64,000 nt of DNA from CAZPXZ01 sp965219495. Its GTDB lineage: Bacteria > Pseudomonadota > Alphaproteobacteria > Rhodobacterales > CAZPXZ01. The notes under the pieces were generated by a model that was not told the origin of the DNA, searched no databases, and saw only the letters and a program-made list of their open reading frames with translations. A program made the translations under genes and the position numbers. Of this stretch, positions 18,290-27,847 are shown in pieces (within the stretch, counting starts at the first letter, position 1; each line of letters begins with the position of its first letter). The stretch spans positions 1,612,001 through 1,676,000 of the forward strand of contig OZ244777.1 in assembly GCA_965219495.1 (NCBI GenBank), in the 5' to 3' direction.

Positions 18290-20710
18290 TCCTCACTTGT
18301 ATTAGCGTTTTGATGTGTCTATATGGAGGGCATGCAGGTTGGTCTTCATCAGTTTCGTTCCGCGACCATCGAGTGGCTGCAGGGTGCGCTCCGGGAAGAG
18401 GGTATCACGCGGAATGTTCTGACGCATTCGTTGTGCGTGCATGAAGACTGGCGCAATCGCTGCGGGCAGTTGTGCGTATCGGCGGCGGCGAAGGCGTTGC
18501 CGGTTCTTGCGTCGAAGCTTGGGCTGGCTTTGCCGGCGGCGCGGTCGGCGCCGAATTTCGAGGCGGACGCGCGGCGGCCGGCGCCTTCAACGGATTTCCC
18601 GGACCTTGCGCTTCGGTGTTCGTTGCGGGCTTGTGGCGAGCTGACGCTGGAGCCGTTGGGCGGAGATGCGGATCGGCGGCGGTGGGAGTCGATGATGGAG
18701 ACGCATCATCCGCAGGGCTGGGCGCGGGCTCCGGGCGGTCAGTTGCGGTATTGGATCCGGTCGGCGACGCATGGCTGCCTCGGCGGCATCGGGTTTTCGT
18801 CGGCGGGCTGGCATCAGCAGGCGCGCGACGCCTTCATCGGCTGGTCGCCGGATGCGCGAGCCGCCAACCTGCCGCGGGTGGTCTGCAATCACCGGTTCCT
18901 GATTCTTCCGGGGGTGCGGGTGCACGGCCTCGCTTCCCGGGTGTTGCGGATGGCGAGCGATCGGTTGGCCGAAGACTGGCAAGCGGCGTACGCGGTGCGG
19001 CCGGTGATGGCCTTCACCTATATCAGCCCCGGCTATTCCGGTCGTTGTTATCGGGCGGCGCGGTGGCGCTGCTGTCCGCAGCGCACCGAGGGACGGCGGC
19101 CGGATTGCGCCGGCGAGGCGCCGGGGGTAAGACGAAGCGTCTGGATGAAGCCGCTGTCGGCCGGCTGGCGCGAAGCGTTGCGCCGGGCGCCGAAGCGGAC
19201 GATCGGCACGGCTCCTTCCCTGTACCTGGACGCAGACACGGATTGGGCCTGCCGGGAGTATGGCCGCAGCACCCATACCGATGGCCGGATTCGGGACCGG
19301 ATTGTGCGCATGGGCCGGGCGTGGCTGCGGCATCTCGGCGAGTCGCTTCCGGTGATCTTTCCGGCCCGGGCGGAGCAGAAGGCGGCCTATCGCTTGCTGT
19401 CGAACGAGAAGGTGAGCATGGAACACATCCTGGAGCCGCACCGGGAGATGCTGGTCGAGCGTTGCCGGCTGGAACCGACGGTTCTTGCCATCCAGGACAC
19501 CACCACGCTCAATTATGACGGGCTGGAGGCGACTGGCGGCCTTGACGGGCTGGGCGGCGGCGGCAAGGGAACCTCCGGCATTCTCGCCCATACCGGCCTT
19601 GCGGTCACCCTGGCCGGACGCCCGTTGGGCCTGTTTGAATTGAACGCGACGTTCCGCAGCGGCATGACCGCCGACGGCATGGAACCCGATCCGGAAGTCA
19701 ACGACAAGGAGAGCGCCCGCTGGTTGCGCGGCCTCGACCGGGCACAGGAACTGGCCGCCGTCTGCCCCGGAACGCGGGTGGTCAATATCTGCGATCGAGA
19801 GGGTGATTTTTGGGAACTGCTGGGCAAGGCGGCATCCGACGGCGCCAGGCTGCTGGTGCGCGCCAGCCGTTCGGCGCAGCGGCAAGTGATCCTCAAGGAC
19901 GGACGGAAAGCGGATCTGTGGGAGCACCTCGCCGGGCAGCCGCGATTGGCGACACAGACGCTGGAACTGGCCGCGTGCGGTGGCAAGCGCACCCGCAAAA
20001 AGCGCACCGTGCACATCGACATCCGCGCCACCGAAGTGATGCTGGCGCCGCCGCAGGCCGCCGCAGGCCAGCCGCCGGTCCGCATGCTCGCGGTGTCGGC
20101 CACCGAAACGCCCAACAGGAAGAACGCCCTGCACTGGCTGTTGCTCACCACCGAAGGCCTCGACAGCGCCGGCGCCGAAAGCCGCCCTGAAGCGGAGGCC
20201 GCCGGGGTTGGCAATCTTGTGGAGACCGCGAAGACCGCCATCCGCTGGTATGTGCTGCGATGGACCATCGAGCTTTTCTTCAAGGCGTTGAAGACCGGCA
20301 CCCGCATCGAGGATCGCCGGCTCGACCATGCCGACGACCTGCGCAAGTGTCTCGTCTTCGACGCCATCACCGCCTGCCATGTCTTCGATCTCGAACGCAT
20401 GGCCCGCGACAAGCCCGACACCCCGGCCGGCGAAGTCGTCAGCCAGGAGGAAATCGACGTTCTGTATGCCTTGCTCAAGGCGCAGGGCGGCCCCCGGGCG
20501 CGAGCGCCGCCGGGCCATCGGCCGGATATCCGCACTTTCGTGATCGACCTCGCAGGGATCGTTGGGTTTCACGCTCGACGACAGCAGCCCCTACCGGGAA
20601 CCCAAAAAGTCTGGCAAGCCTACGTACGCCTGAAATGGGCGACACTCGGCCATCTCGCAATGAAAGGAACAGACCTGATCTGAAATCCACATACATGAGT
20701 GGGGTGTTGC
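18290..20710 (+). mobile_element. IS4-type insertion sequence with DruA-fused transposase (ends approximate)
   Basis: The element interrupts the TonB receptor gene: receptor homology stops near 20700 and resumes near 18290 on the opposite strand. The presumed ends (CTCACTTGTATTAG on the left; the reverse of CATACATGAGTGGGG on the right) resemble each other only loosely, and a possible target duplication around TTTCAAGGA / TTGCAAGGG is imperfect. Boundaries are therefore within about 15 bases only. Confidence 0.7.
18323..20683 (+). CDS. IS4/Tn5-type transposase fused to an N-terminal DruA-like DUF4338 domain
   Basis: 786 residues, apparently intact. Residues about 1-270 form a DUF4338 domain as in the Druantia protein DruA (METHHPQGWARAPGGQLRYW, THGCLGGIGFSS, FIGWSPDAR, CNHRFLILPGVRVHGLASRVL). 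Residues about 310-760 form a Tn5-like DDE transposase: Asp392 in IQDTTTLNY, Asp491 in CDREGDFWELL and the YREK signature Tyr643, Arg646, Glu650, Lys657. The fusion suggests the DUF4338 part contributes end recognition or DNA binding to transposition. Its relative at 5516-7638 has the same architecture but is only distantly similar and dead. The N-terminal Tn5-like DNA-binding segment lies at about 310-380 (STHTDGRIRDRI, ARAEQKAAYRLLSNE). Confidence 0.88.
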   Translation: MEGMQVGLHQFRSATIEWLQGALREEGITRNVLTHSLCVHEDWRNRCGQLCVSAAAKALPVLASKLGLALPAARSAPNFEADARRPAPSTDFPDLALRCSLRACGELTLEPLGGDADRRRWESMMETHHPQGWARAPGGQLRYWIRSATHGCLGGIGFSSAGWHQQARDAFIGWSPDARAANLPRVVCNHRFLILPGVRVHGLASRVLRMASDRLAEDWQAAYAVRPVMAFTYISPGYSGRCYRAARWRCCPQRTEGRRPDCAGEAPGVRRSVWMKPLSAGWREALRRAPKRTIGTAPSLYLDADTDWACREYGRSTHTDGRIRDRIVRMGRAWLRHLGESLPVIFPARAEQKAAYRLLSNEKVSMEHILEPHREMLVERCRLEPTVLAIQDTTTLNYDGLEATGGLDGLGGGGKGTSGILAHTGLAVTLAGRPLGLFELNATFRSGMTADGMEPDPEVNDKESARWLRGLDRAQELAAVCPGTRVVNICDREGDFWELLGKAASDGARLLVRASRSAQRQVILKDGRKADLWEHLAGQPRLATQTLELAACGGKRTRKKRTVHIDIRATEVMLAPPQAAAGQPPVRMLAVSATETPNRKNALHWLLLTTEGLDSAGAESRPEAEAAGVGNLVETAKTAIRWYVLRWTIELFFKALKTGTRIEDRRLDHADDLRKCLVFDAITACHVFDLERMARDKPDTPAGEVVSQEEIDVLYALLKAQGGPRARAPPGHRPDIRTFVIDLAGIVGFHARRQQPLPGTQKVWQAYVRLKWATLGHLAMKGTDLI

Positions 20711-22251
20711 AAGGGGCCGAGCACGTCGCCCATTTGGTGGGACAGACCATCTGCGCTCAAATAGTCATGGACGTCACGCCAATCTTCCCACGCGACCTCG
20801 ACGCCCGCCGCCCATCGGACATTGCCGCCTCCAAGCGCAAGCGCCTTTCCGTCAAGGGACGCGCGCGCCGTCTTGTAGTGCGTGTCCCTGTCGCCGACCC
20901 TCCGCAGCCCAGTCTCGCGAACGACCGCCAGATGCTTGGGGTCCGTCGAGTACGGGTTTTCAAAATCGTAACGCTCTTCGCGAATCGCCTTCTGGACCAA
21001 GCTCTCGCTTACAAAGGTCTTGGCGGTTTCAGCCACATCGTGACGATAGTACCGGAGGTGCGCGTCATAACCGATACCGCGCTCAAACTGTCCCTGAACG
21101 CCAATCGTGAGATCGTATTCCTCATGCGCCTCGTGATAATCGCGATTTCCGTGGCCAACGAACCGATGGGCCAAGCCAAGAACCCTCGGGGCACCTTGAT
21201 ATCAGGATCCTTTGCCAGTCGCCGCGCAAGCTCCTCTGAGGGTGCAAAGAAGAAAGTGTCAACTGAGGGAGCATGGCGCACCGCGGATTTGTTCCCTGTG
21301 ACCCTCGCATCTACGTACATGTCCCCTTCATCTCCGAGCGGATGATCGAGGTTGAAAAACAGGTTGTCTCGCTCGCGACGCTCCCAGCCCCACATGATGT
21401 CCGCCCAGGCGAAGCCACAGCCCGTGCCGGGGAATCCCCGGGGATTTGCAAGCGGGCCGGCATACCCATCTCCCTTGCAATCGCCGAAGGGACGAGCGAC
21501 CGCACCGCCGTCACCGGTGGGAATGAAGAGTGTGTTTCCGCCCAGCGCTACGCCGGATGCGACCGCGAAGGTACCGTCTGGCGTCCACGAGGCGCGACTG
21601 TAGTCCCGGTCCGCATAGAGTAAATTTCCTGCCTGCGAAACATGTCCGCGCCGATAACCAGGTGGCCATCTCCGATCGCCCCTCCCCACAGGACGCTACT
21701 ATGTTCGGTATCGCCGCCCAGACCCCTCGGACCTTCACCGCCTGCCTGGACCTCGATGCCTTCGAAACCGCGCCTGAGCACAATGTTAATTGCACCGGAG
21801 ATGGCGTGGCCACCGTGCGAGGCGGAGACACTATCGCTCATGACCTCAATCCGTTCCACAGCCGATATCGGCAAGGCATCGAAGTATACAGTCGAATCGA
21901 AATTCGGCGGCCGTTGATCAGGATGGCAAGTCTGCCGCTCCCGAGGAGGAACGGCCGATAGAGGCCGAAGCCGCTGTATTTCAAGCGACTTGCCGGCAGG
22001 TCCCAAAGATTTCTCGCACCGGACAATTTGATTTCTGTAAGATCCATCACGGCGAAGGGACGTGTCACGCCCGCCCCCGCAGCGGGAATGTGGCTGGACA
22101 CCCAGCGACTTCTGTCCGCCGCCTCGAGCTGCATCGGGACTGTCAACATTGCCGCGAAGATGGTCAAACCAGCCACCTGCCGGAGAATTGCGACGGCATC
22201 GCGTTTGCAAACCGGCAAACTCGAATGCCTGGGAATTGGCGCCACAGTCAT

Positions 22252-23883
22252 GGGAAACCCCTCTCTCGCTCAATTGGTGTTCTGACGCGCTGGAGCGCTG
22301 GATCTCCACCAGACACAATCTTGCGTTCAGAGTTCAGGTTCGGGACCGGACGCCGCGCCGGCGCGGCATCCGATACCGCCGTTTCAAGCTTTGGACCATG
22401 GTCGCGAACCGCTCGCATTCGGTCCGACGCGGAATCGTCCTGACTATCCTTTGGCAGTTGCGCACAAAGGCGAAATCACAACTTTCTTGCATTACGGACG
22501 CCGCCAAACTGCCTCCGGCGTTCACTTTCGTCACAATCTCGTCTGCAGGCTTCATGGTTCGAAAAGAGTTCGGGCCGGACGGCTGCAAAATGCGCTTCCC
22601 GCCCCACTGCGCCGCCCCAGGCCGACGGTTCTATACCGGACCCCGAGCCTTCCCCATGGACAGCTGCGCCAAGACTTCAGACTCTGGACGGGCTCCCGGA
22701 CCATCCCACCATTCAATCTGCGCCCTGCGTGTCGGACACGCCGACGGCAATCAGGTCGGCTACCGCCCCCCGGCGACCGGAGGGTCTACGCCCCTGCATT
22801 TTGGGGAAGAGTGGCAGGACCTGGCCGCGACGACCTGCTGCACGAGAGCGATCGGAAACCGCGTACATGGCGTCGATTTCGCACCAATTGAGATATTTGG
22901 CGGCAGACGCGGTGGAAGCGCGTGTGTCCGGGCAACGTGATCGATGAAGCCGGGAATTCGGCGGGCGAAGGACTGGAACAGTGAATGAAGCGCCGCCAGT
23001 CACTGATTTCGTTTGAATATCTCGCTGCGCCTGTACTCTTCCCAGCGGGCGCGGAACCACCACGCGATAACCGCGCTGATCTGCTCGACCGTGAACTGAA
23101 ACGGAGGGACGCATGTTGTTTGACGATATGGCAGGACAGCACATGGGTCTTCTCGCCGCGATTTCCCGGGTGTCAGGGCGGTCGTTTCAATCCACCAGCA
23201 ATTCCCGGGAGATGAACCCGCGAACGAAGGGCTCCTCCACGCAGTGGCGTTCAGGCGTTTTACGACCTCGCATCCCCGACGGCGGCGTTTCGCAAGAAGC
23301 ATTTCGATGTCAAGAAAAGTGGCTTGAGAAGCCTGGTCGTAAACCACTGGATCCAAGAATAATTGACGCAATCCGGACAGGCCTCCAGAAGTGACCGGGA
23401 CAGCGTAAGAACTTCCACGTTCGATCGCTTCGGGCGTCGGCACGCGACGAAACTCTTCGTCGGCGTTAGCGTGTTCGGCCGCCAGGAAGAAATTTCTCGT
23501 CAAGAACAGCCTAACAAACGCAATACTCTTCATTAGGCTGGCGATTTCTTGTTGCTTCCCGGCGCAATGCGAACAGCCCGTCGCGATGATGCCGAACGGG
23601 GCAAGGGCGTCCCTGTGATCTTCTCGCCAAACGGCCTTTCCTGGTGGAACCCCATTTTCGAGGGGCGCGAGTCCGGTCTGCACCGGGTCTTCGCGGCGAA
23701 CTCTCCCAAATGCCAAGACCACCGGGCGCGACCCGATGATCACAGCTGCCAATGAATTGCCAGAAATTTGTCGGGAGATGGCGGGATCCGACAAAGCGGC
23801 CCGGAATCTGGGTTGACGAAAGTCACCGATGCTTGCTCTAAACTGCCAATCCTGTTTGTTCTCATTCGAAGGCTGGCAATCCG
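22252..23883. other. Non-coding or eroded region before pyruvate carboxylase
   Basis: No recognisable gene. The longest leftward frame, 23794-23000 (264 codons), and overlapping frames at 22713-23144 read partly protein-like (FRRVPTPEAIERGS, DPVVYDQASQATFLDIEMLL), but change frame and match nothing known to me. The stretch may be a decayed gene once linked to the TonB receptor. The promoter of the pyruvate carboxylase gene must lie near its right end. Confidence 0.4.
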
Positions 23884-26800
23884 ATGGGCAAATTCAACAA
23901 GATTCTTGTCGCCAACCGCAGCGAAATTGCCATTCGGGTCCTGCGCGCTGCAAACGAACTGGGTTCTTTCACCGTCGCCATTTTCGCCGAAGAAGACAAA
24001 CTGTCGTTGCACAGGTTCAAGGCAGATGAATCCTACCAGGTCGGCAGCGGGATGGGACCGGTCGCGGCATACTTGTCGATCGACGAAATCATCCGCGTGG
24101 CGTGCGATACGGGCGCCGACGCCATCCATCCGGGATACGGATTTCTTGCTGAATCCCCGGAACTCGCGGAAGCCTGCCAATCTGCCGGAAAAGTTTTTAT
24201 CGGTCCGCCGGCCGAAGTTCTCCGCAAGTTGGGAGACAAGGTTTCGGCTCGGAAAATCGCCGAATCCGCAGGTGTGCGCACCATTCCGGCAACCGGCCCG
24301 TTGCCCGAGGATGCCGCCGCGGCGCGGCGGCAGGCGCTCGAAATCGGGTTTCCTGCGTTCCTGAAGGCGAGCTGGGGCGGCGGCGGGCGCGGCATGCGCA
24401 GGGTCGGCAGCCCGGAAGAGTTCGACAGCGCCCTGCCCCTCGCCCGGCGCGAGGCGGCAGCGGCATTCGGTAAGGACGAGGTGTTCCTGGAGCGGTTTGT
24501 GGAACAAGCGCAGCATGTCGAGGTGCAGGTGCTGGCCGACCATCAGGGCGGGTTGGTTCACTTGTTCGAACGGGACTGCTCGGTTCAGCGCCGAAATCAG
24601 AAGATCGTGGAGTGTGCGCCTGCCCCCTGCCTGGACGCCGCTGCCCGGGAAAAACTGTGCGCCGAGGCGCTTGCGGTCGCACGGGAGGTCGACTACCGCA
24701 ATGCCGGCACCGTCGAGTTCCTCTTTGACCTCGATTCACGGGAATTCTACTTCATCGAGGTCAATCCGCGCATCCAGGTCGAGCACACAGTGACCGAGCA
24801 GGTTACGGGCGTCGACCTGGTTCGCGCGCAGATCCGTGTGGCGGAAGGAGCGTCGATCGGGACTCACCCGGCGGACGCTTGCCCGCCTCAGGGATGCCTT
24901 GCGCTTCGTGGCCACGCGGTGCAATGCCGGATCACTACGGAGGATCCACACAATCACTTCATCCCGGATTACGGCCGGATCACGGCCTATCGTGGCGCGA
25001 CAGGATTCGGCATCAGGCTGGATGGCGGCACCGCGTATTCCGGCGCGGTAATTACCCGCCACTACGATTCACTGCTCGAAAAGGTCACGGCCTGGGGCGC
25101 GAACCGCGACGCGGCGATCGCACGTATGCACCGTGCGCTTCGCGAATATCGGATTCGAGGCGTGGCAACCAACATTGCCTTCCTCGAACGGGTGGTTTCC
25201 CACGAGGAATTCCGGCTCGGCCGCTGCACCACCCGGTTCATTGACGACCATCCGGAACTGCTGGATTTTCCCCGTCCCCGCGACCGGGCCACCCGGCTCC
25301 TGCGGCACATTGCTGAAATCACCGTGAACGGTCATCCCGAGGTCCGCGGACGTCCTCGACCGCAAGCGCGCGCTCCCATGCCCCGAACGCCGCAACCGCA
25401 GCGAGCCGTTCCTCAGCCCGGTCCGAAAGCTTTGCTGGATTCGAAAGGCGCACGAGCAGTCGCGAACTGGATGCTCTCCCAGGAACGCCTTCTCGTCACC
25501 GACACGACCATGCGTGACGCGCATCAGTCGCTTCTCGCCACGCGAATGAGAACCTACGACCTGGTGGGAGTTGCCGAAGCGTATTCGCGCAACCTGCCCG
25601 GACTCTTTTCTCTTGAATGCTGGGGTGGCGCTACATTCGATGTCGCGATGCGGTTCCTGTCGGAGTGCCCGTGGGAACGTCTCCGGCTGCTTCGCGAACG
25701 GATCCCGAACCATCTCCTGCAAATGCTGCTCCGGGCCTCCAATGCCGTTGGTTACACGAATTACCCCGACAATGTGGTCCAGGCGTTTGTCGCAAGAGCG
25801 GCCGCATCGGGCATCGACCTGTTTCGCGTATTCGATCCGTTGAACTGGGCCGAGAACATGCGGATCGCCATCGACGCCGTCCGGCGGAGCGGCCGAATCT
25901 GCGAAGCGGCGATTTGTTATACCGGCGACCTGCATAACCCGGAACGTCCAAAATACGACCTCCAGTACTACCTCGATACCGCCCGCCAGCTTCAGGAAGC
26001 CGGCGCGCACATCCTGGGCATCAAGGACATGGCGGGACTGCTCAAGCCTGCCGCGGCGGCTGAACTGGTTGCCAAGCTGAAGGAAGAAACCGGACTGCCT
26101 ATTCACCTTCACACGCATGATACGGGCGGCATTTCCGCCGCGACCGTTCTGTCCGCCACCGACGCAGGAGTAGACGCGGTGGACTTGTCCATGGACAGCC
26201 TGTCCGGGCTTACGTCCCAGCCTCCACTCGGCTCCATTGTCGAGGCGCTTCGCCGCCAGCCCCGGGACACGGGACTTGATCCTGGTGTCGTTCGGGAAGT
26301 CTGTGAATACTGGGAGCAGGTGCGCATGCAATACGCCGCGTTCGAGGCGGACCTGCGCTCGCCAGCCTCGGAAGTCTACCTGCACGAGATGCCGGGCGGC
26401 CAATTCACCAATCTGCGCGAGCAGGCGCGTTCGCTTGGATTGATGGAGCGCTGGCACGAGGTCGCGGCGGCGTACGCCGAAGTCAACCGCATGTTCGGCG
26501 ATATCATTAAGGTCACGCCGACATCGAAGGTTGTTGGCGACCTTGCCCTGGCAATGGTTGCCGGGGATCTCTCGCGCAAGGATATCGAAGATCCCGACCG
26601 GGAGGTGGCGTTTCCCGAGTCCGTAATTGGCTTGTTTCGCGGCGATCTTGGACAGGCGCCTGGCGGATTTCCCGAAAAACTCTCGAAAAAGATCCTCAAG
26701 GACCGGAAACCGAGTCTTGAGAGGCCGGGCGCACTTCTCGCGCCAATTGACCTTGATACGCTTCGGCTGGAAGCGGAGCGGCGAACCGGTGGCGAACTCA

Positions 26801-27336
26801 CCGAGGAAGAACTCTGTTCCTATTTGATGTATCCCAAGGTCTTCGCCGAATATTCCGAGCGTTACAAGACGTATGGCCCTGTCTCCACGCTGCCAACGGA
26901 CGTGTATTTCTACGGCCTTGATCCGGGACGGGAAATTACCGTCGACCTGGAGCGTGGGCTGACGCTTGTGATCCGCTGTCTCGCGATTGGGGAGACCGAC
27001 GAAGACGGCGAGGTTCGGGTTTTCTTCGAACTGAACGGGCAGCCGCGCACGGTCCGTGTGAAGAACCGCGCCGTCACGGCCAGCCTTGAACGGCGGTCCC
27101 GGGCCGAGCCCGGCAACCCGCTCCACGTTGCCGCGCCGATGCCCGGGGTCATCGCGACGCTGGCGGTGACGGAAGGACGCCAGGTTGCTGCCGGGGATCT
27201 CCTGATGACCATCGAAGCGATGAAAATGGAAACTTCGCTGGTCGCGGAACGACAGGGGGTCGTCGAACGGCTGCACGTGTCGGCCGGCCAGCAGGTGGAA
27301 CCCAAGGACCTGCTTCTCGAGTATTCGAGGGATTGA
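23884..27336 (+). CDS. pyc: Pyruvate carboxylase
   Basis: 1150 residues, the normal length of single-chain pyruvate carboxylase, which makes oxaloacetate from pyruvate, bicarbonate and ATP. Domains in order: biotin carboxylase (about 1-450; starts FNKILVANRSEIAIRVLRA, with the ATP-grasp GGGGRGMR and FIEVNPRIQVEHTVTE), carboxyltransferase (about 535-810; starts LLVTDTTMRDAHQSLLATRM, with GLFSLECWGGATFDVAMRF), the PYC conserved region, and a C-terminal biotinyl domain (EAMKMET, biotinyl Lys1114). It feeds the TCA cycle and gluconeogenesis. tsaE begins two bases after its stop, suggesting co-transcription; pyc is not usually next to tsaE, so this junction may be lineage-specific. Confidence 0.97.
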   Translation: MGKFNKILVANRSEIAIRVLRAANELGSFTVAIFAEEDKLSLHRFKADESYQVGSGMGPVAAYLSIDEIIRVACDTGADAIHPGYGFLAESPELAEACQSAGKVFIGPPAEVLRKLGDKVSARKIAESAGVRTIPATGPLPEDAAAARRQALEIGFPAFLKASWGGGGRGMRRVGSPEEFDSALPLARREAAAAFGKDEVFLERFVEQAQHVEVQVLADHQGGLVHLFERDCSVQRRNQKIVECAPAPCLDAAAREKLCAEALAVAREVDYRNAGTVEFLFDLDSREFYFIEVNPRIQVEHTVTEQVTGVDLVRAQIRVAEGASIGTHPADACPPQGCLALRGHAVQCRITTEDPHNHFIPDYGRITAYRGATGFGIRLDGGTAYSGAVITRHYDSLLEKVTAWGANRDAAIARMHRALREYRIRGVATNIAFLERVVSHEEFRLGRCTTRFIDDHPELLDFPRPRDRATRLLRHIAEITVNGHPEVRGRPRPQARAPMPRTPQPQRAVPQPGPKALLDSKGARAVANWMLSQERLLVTDTTMRDAHQSLLATRMRTYDLVGVAEAYSRNLPGLFSLECWGGATFDVAMRFLSECPWERLRLLRERIPNHLLQMLLRASNAVGYTNYPDNVVQAFVARAAASGIDLFRVFDPLNWAENMRIAIDAVRRSGRICEAAICYTGDLHNPERPKYDLQYYLDTARQLQEAGAHILGIKDMAGLLKPAAAAELVAKLKEETGLPIHLHTHDTGGISAATVLSATDAGVDAVDLSMDSLSGLTSQPPLGSIVEALRRQPRDTGLDPGVVREVCEYWEQVRMQYAAFEADLRSPASEVYLHEMPGGQFTNLREQARSLGLMERWHEVAAAYAEVNRMFGDIIKVTPTSKVVGDLALAMVAGDLSRKDIEDPDREVAFPESVIGLFRGDLGQAPGGFPEKLSKKILKDRKPSLERPGALLAPIDLDTLRLEAERRTGGELTEEELCSYLMYPKVFAEYSERYKTYGPVSTLPTDVYFYGLDPGREITVDLERGLTLVIRCLAIGETDEDGEVRVFFELNGQPRTVRVKNRAVTASLERRSRAEPGNPLHVAAPMPGVIATLAVTEGRQVAAGDLLMTIEAMKMETSLVAERQGVVERLHVSAGQQVEPKDLLLEYSRD

Positions 27337-27337
27337 A

Positions 27338-27847
27338 ATGTCCGTCGTGACACCATTGCAACCGTTCAACGGAACTTTGCGAATTCGCTCCGAAGAGGAC
27401 ATGGCCGGGTTTGGCCAGGCGCTGGCCAAAGTTCTCGGACCGAGCGACACGGTCCTTCTCAAGGGAACGCTCGGCGCCGGGAAGACCGTGCTGGCGCGAT
27501 CGATCATTCGTTCGCTTGCCGGCGATCCTGCGCTGAAGGTTCCAAGCCCGACCTATACCCTCGTTCAAACCTATGATTCTCCTCGCGGCCCGATTCATCA
27601 TTTCGATCTGTTTCGCGTTCGGGAGTCGTCGGAGTGCCAGGAACTCGGCATGGAAGAACTCCTGGGATTTGAACTCTCGCTCGTCGAGTGGCCGGAGAGG
27701 TTGGGCTCGTTTGCGCCACGACTGTTCATCGAGATCGAACTCTCCATATCCACAGAATCTGCAGGCGAGCGTCGCGCCGTTCTCAGACATTCCGCTGAAT
27801 TTGCTGCATTTCCACACTTGTCGGGATTGGCGGCGTTCGCTTCGTGA
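27338..27847 (+). CDS. tsaE: tRNA threonylcarbamoyladenosine biosynthesis ATPase TsaE
   Basis: 169 residues. It has the Walker A motif GTLGAGKT (residues 43-50) and the following PSPTYTLVQTY and HHFDLFRV segments diagnostic of TsaE. The protein acts with TsaB and TsaD to place threonylcarbamoyl on A37 of ANN-decoding tRNAs. It overlaps the next gene by four bases (GTGA). In alphaproteobacteria tsaE commonly precedes amgK and murU, as here. Confidence 0.92.
   Translation: MSVVTPLQPFNGTLRIRSEEDMAGFGQALAKVLGPSDTVLLKGTLGAGKTVLARSIIRSLAGDPALKVPSPTYTLVQTYDSPRGPIHHFDLFRVRESSECQELGMEELLGFELSLVEWPERLGSFAPRLFIEIELSISTESAGERRAVLRHSAEFAAFPHLSGLAAFAS

Larger units (their letters stand above)
17244..22251 (-). 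pseudogene. TonB-dependent outer-membrane receptor, multiply frameshifted and split by an IS
   Basis: Pieces of one receptor can be followed leftward. From 22251 there is a signal-peptide-like N-terminus and plug start (ILINGRR). After a frameshift come the plug motifs ISAVERIEVMSDSVSASHG and AISGAINIVLRR. Another frameshift near 21600 leads to barrel strands up to about 20700. An IS follows, and the barrel continues from about 18290 (FSRQIASSFRLHDAITVRGS, LSKGFRAPDLS) with a stop at 17643-17645. The last part, 17636-17244, is in a new frame and ends in the C-terminal Phe typical of outer-membrane barrels (LAAKMTF). At least three frame changes plus the IS make it non-functional. Family members import siderophores, vitamins or glycans using TonB energy; this one's ligand is not known. 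Confidence 0.85.

Noticed and set aside
18587..20572. A 661-codon frame antisense to the DruA-IS4 transposase
   Set aside because: It has no domain, and the sense strand has the full catalytic signature.
25069..27507. An 812-codon antisense frame in pyruvate carboxylase
   Set aside because: It is a shadow frame in a highly conserved gene on the other strand.
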